From Methanoculleus sp. UBA374 (lineage in GTDB: Archaea > Halobacteriota > Methanomicrobia > Methanomicrobiales > Methanoculleaceae), in assembly GCA_002508705.1 (NCBI GenBank), contig DAYL01000026.1, positions 1-35,459 on the forward strand: a DNA stretch of 35,459 nucleotides. The letters run 5' to 3'. Positions 33,812 through 35,459 of this stretch are shown piece after piece (the stretch's first letter is position 1; each line of letters starts with the position of its first letter). The notes beneath the pieces were generated by a model that was not told the DNA's origin, searched no databases, and saw only the letters and a program-made list of their open reading frames with translations. Made by a program: the position numbers and the translations under genes.

Positions 33812-34159
33812 ACGAAGATCAAGGTCGCCCGCTGTTTTGCAGAAGAAAGTGCCGATACGCCGGTGGTCCTGGAGATCGCGGTAGACCAGGAGATCGTCCT
33901 TTCCGCCGATGAGATCCTCTCGTTTGCCTCCGTTCACGGTGACTTTATCTGTGTCTCCGACCGCATCTCCCACCGGTTCGAGGTCACTCTCTCTCCGGAG
34001 AGCCGTCTTGAGGTCCTCAAGGACGCGCTCCTTCAGGTCGTCCACCTTGAACGTGATAGTTGCGGGAACGGGGGGCTCAACCCCTACGAGGTCGAGGACC
34101 TCATCGACGCGCTCGAGAAAGCCCGGCAGACGGTGCTGGATGGAGACGACACATCCTGA
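33812..34159 (+). CDS. Small protein of unknown function, apparent ACG start
   Basis: A 115-residue protein I do not recognise. From the ACG it would read (M)KIKVARCFAEESADTPVVLE, then QEIVLSADEILSFASVHGDF, and a helical acidic end with NPYEVEDLIDALEKARQTVL. The first conventional start in frame, GTG 33863, would remove the first beta strand and has no ribosome site, while GGAGG is placed perfectly for the ACG. ACG may be a real rare start or an ATG changed by mutation or sequencing. It lies 63 nt before the methyltransferase gene. Confidence 0.55.
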   Translation, partial: TKIKVARCFAEESADTPVVLEIAVDQEIVLSADEILSFASVHGDFICVSDRISHRFEVTLSPESRLEVLKDALLQVVHLERDSCGNGGLNPYEVEDLIDALEKARQTVLDGDDTS

Positions 34160-34222
34160 TCCCCGCTCCGGTGCCGGCCTCCCGGTTCGTTCACCTTTTT
34201 GCGGAGGACTGCGAACCTGTAG

Positions 34223-35095
34223 ATGATCGGAGTGGCAGAAGAGGAGAGAGGAGTGTCTGGGTCCGGCGGGCTTGCCGTCAATACCATCCATACCATGGAC
34301 TGCCTGGAGGGCATGCAGCGCCTCCCGGCAGGTTCCATCGATGTTATCGTCACATCGCCGCCCTACAACATCGGGAAGGAGTACAATTCCTACAACGACC
34401 GAAAGCCCCGGGAAGATTACCTGAACTGGATCGGCGCGGTCGCGGCCGGGGTCGCCCGGGTCCTCGCCGACGACGGCTCGCTCTTCCTCAACATCGGCGG
34501 AAAACCCCGGGACCCCTGGATACCCTTCGACGTCATCCAGCAGTTCCGTCCTCATTTTGCGTTGCAGAACGTCATCCACTGGGTCAAGTCGATTGCCATC
34601 GAGAAGGAGGATGTCGGAGAGTATGAAAATATCGCCGGCGATATCGCCGTTGGACACTACCAGCCGGTGAACAGCTCCCGCTATCTGAGTCAGTGCCACG
34701 AGCACATCTTTCACTTCACAAAGATGGGTGATGTGGCTCTCGACAAACTGGGCATCGGTGTGCCTTACCAGGACAAGAGCAACATCGGGCGGTGGAAAGC
34801 AGCGGAACGCGACCTCCGCGACCGGGGAAACACCTGGTTCATCCCCTACCGGACCATCCGCTCTTCCCGGTCGCACCCTACCAGTTTCCCGGTGAAACTC
34901 CCGGAGATGTGCATCCAGCTCCACGGATGCCGACCCGGGACGCTTGTCCTGGACCCGTTCATGGGCATCGGGAGCACGGCGCTTGCGGCACTCGCTCTCG
35001 GTGTGGATTACATCGGGTTTGAGATCGACCCGATCTACCGGGAGATCGCAGAGGCCCGGATCGCTGAAGCCCGCCTGCGGGAACAGCAGGAGTGA
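34223..35095 (+). CDS. Orphan beta-class DNA methyltransferase
   Basis: A 290-residue amino-methyltransferase acting on DNA (N4-cytosine or N6-adenine). The catalytic motif IV TSPPYN is at 44-49 and comes before the SAM-binding motif [10 protein letters not shown] at 244-252, the beta-class order. The target-recognition part is between them. TSPPY is often seen in N4-cytosine enzymes, but this cannot fix the base. No restriction endonuclease is next to it, so it is orphan. ATG 34223 or GTG 34253 (after GAGGAG) may be the start. Confidence 0.9.
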   Translation: MIGVAEEERGVSGSGGLAVNTIHTMDCLEGMQRLPAGSIDVIVTSPPYNIGKEYNSYNDRKPREDYLNWIGAVAAGVARVLADDGSLFLNIGGKPRDPWIPFDVIQQFRPHFALQNVIHWVKSIAIEKEDVGEYENIAGDIAVGHYQPVNSSRYLSQCHEHIFHFTKMGDVALDKLGIGVPYQDKSNIGRWKAAERDLRDRGNTWFIPYRTIRSSRSHPTSFPVKLPEMCIQLHGCRPGTLVLDPFMGIGSTALAALALGVDYIGFEIDPIYREIAEARIAEARLREQQE

Positions 35096-35245
35096 TACAG
35101 ATCTTTTTCTGGGGTCGTGGGAAATCGAGCCCCTGCCGGCATCCTCGTCACGCTCACGGCGGCGTCGGTAATCCTGGCCGGGTGTGAGTTACTCTTCCTA
35201 AGTTCCACTGATATTCATCAAAAATTTCGTCATGACCGAGCCTAT

Positions 35246-35253
35246 TATATAAT
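35246..35253 (+). promoter_or_regulatory. TATA box of the formate dehydrogenase gene
   Basis: TATATAAT in an AT-rich block predicts transcription start near 35274, a leader of about 16 nt. AGAGGAG (35277-35283) is the ribosome site, 6 nt before ATG 35290. Confidence 0.6.
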
Positions 35254-35289
35254 ACGGATGGTATGTTGTCCCGGCCAGAGGAGAACAAG

Positions 35290-35459
35290 ATGGATATCAA
35301 ATATGTATCAACGATATGTCCCTACTGCGGCACCGGATGCGGGTTCAACCTCGTTGTCCGGGACGGCATGGTTTTTGACGTGACGCATTGGCAGCGCGCA
35401 CCTGTCAACGGGGGCAAACTCTGTCAGAGAGGGCGTTACGCCCATGAATTCATCAACAG
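35290..35459 (+). CDS. fdhA: Formate dehydrogenase alpha subunit, N-terminal part only
   Basis: The gene is cut by the window end; 56 codons are seen. The start [19 protein letters not shown] carries the 4Fe-4S ligands C10, C13 and C17, and the fourth cysteine is in [14 protein letters not shown]. This is the N-terminal Fe-S domain of molybdopterin oxidoreductases and closely matches F420-linked formate dehydrogenases of methanogens, which feed electrons from formate to F420. A related formylmethanofuran dehydrogenase subunit is less likely given this cysteine spacing. Confidence 0.85.
   Translation, partial: MDIKYVSTICPYCGTGCGFNLVVRDGMVFDVTHWQRAPVNGGKLCQRGRYAHEFIN

Overview
The window comes from a methanogenic archaeon, most likely a Methanoculleus-like member of the Methanomicrobiales. 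The evidence is a Sep-tRNA:Cys-tRNA synthase, an F420-dependent NADP reductase, the methyl-CoM-reductase arginine methylase Mmp10, methanogen-restricted families (DUF2551, DUF2111), an intron-containing tRNA, the start of a formate dehydrogenase, archaeal TATA boxes and GC-rich coding DNA. Families were assigned by reading motifs by eye; no database search was run.

Layout. 1-4.6 kb is a sulfur/tRNA block: an 18-bp palindrome, tRNA-Cys(GCA), Sep-tRNA:Cys-tRNA synthase, an O-acetylhomoserine sulfhydrylase-type enzyme, a free-standing ThrRS-type editing domain with a zinc ribbon, and ThiI. 4.9-7.7 kb has a membrane protein, a small winged-helix regulator broken by a one-base homopolymer frameshift, and a thioredoxin/F420:NADP reductase pair. 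7.7-10.1 kb carries secF-secD on the minus strand. 10.2-12.9 kb has a cluster of palindromes, a DUF2551 gene, a 94-residue unknown, archease and the RNA ligase RtcB. 12.9-20.8 kb is a biotin block: an amidotransferase-like protein, DUF2111, the biotin ligase/repressor BirA, a BirA-box operator, the BioY-EcfA-EcfA'-EcfT transporter, and both subunits of the biotin enzyme pyruvate carboxylase.

At 20.9 kb a tRNA-Met(CAU) carries a 36-nt intron with a textbook bulge-helix-bulge. Directly behind it lie a tyrosine recombinase, an AbiEi/AbiEii toxin-antitoxin pair and an orphan HicB, which together look like a small defence island inserted at a tRNA. After it come a ZIP metal transporter, an unknown protein, tRNA-Leu(GAG), the diphthamide ligase Dph6 coupled to an amidotransferase-like protein without its catalytic cysteine, a large sensor kinase, Mmp10 (convergent), a DUF504 protein and tRNA-Thr(UGU). 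The right end has a zinc-cluster unknown behind strong hairpins, a small protein that seems to start at ACG, an orphan DNA methyltransferase, and the first 56 codons of formate dehydrogenase alpha.

How the parts connect: RtcB and archease are the expected partners for splicing the tRNA-Met intron. BirA charges the PycB carrier domain and controls the biotin importer. The palindrome TTCACA-N2-TGTGAA stands both at the tRNA-Cys promoter and, imperfectly, in front of the broken winged-helix regulator, which suggests a small local regulon for cysteine and possibly thiol redox.
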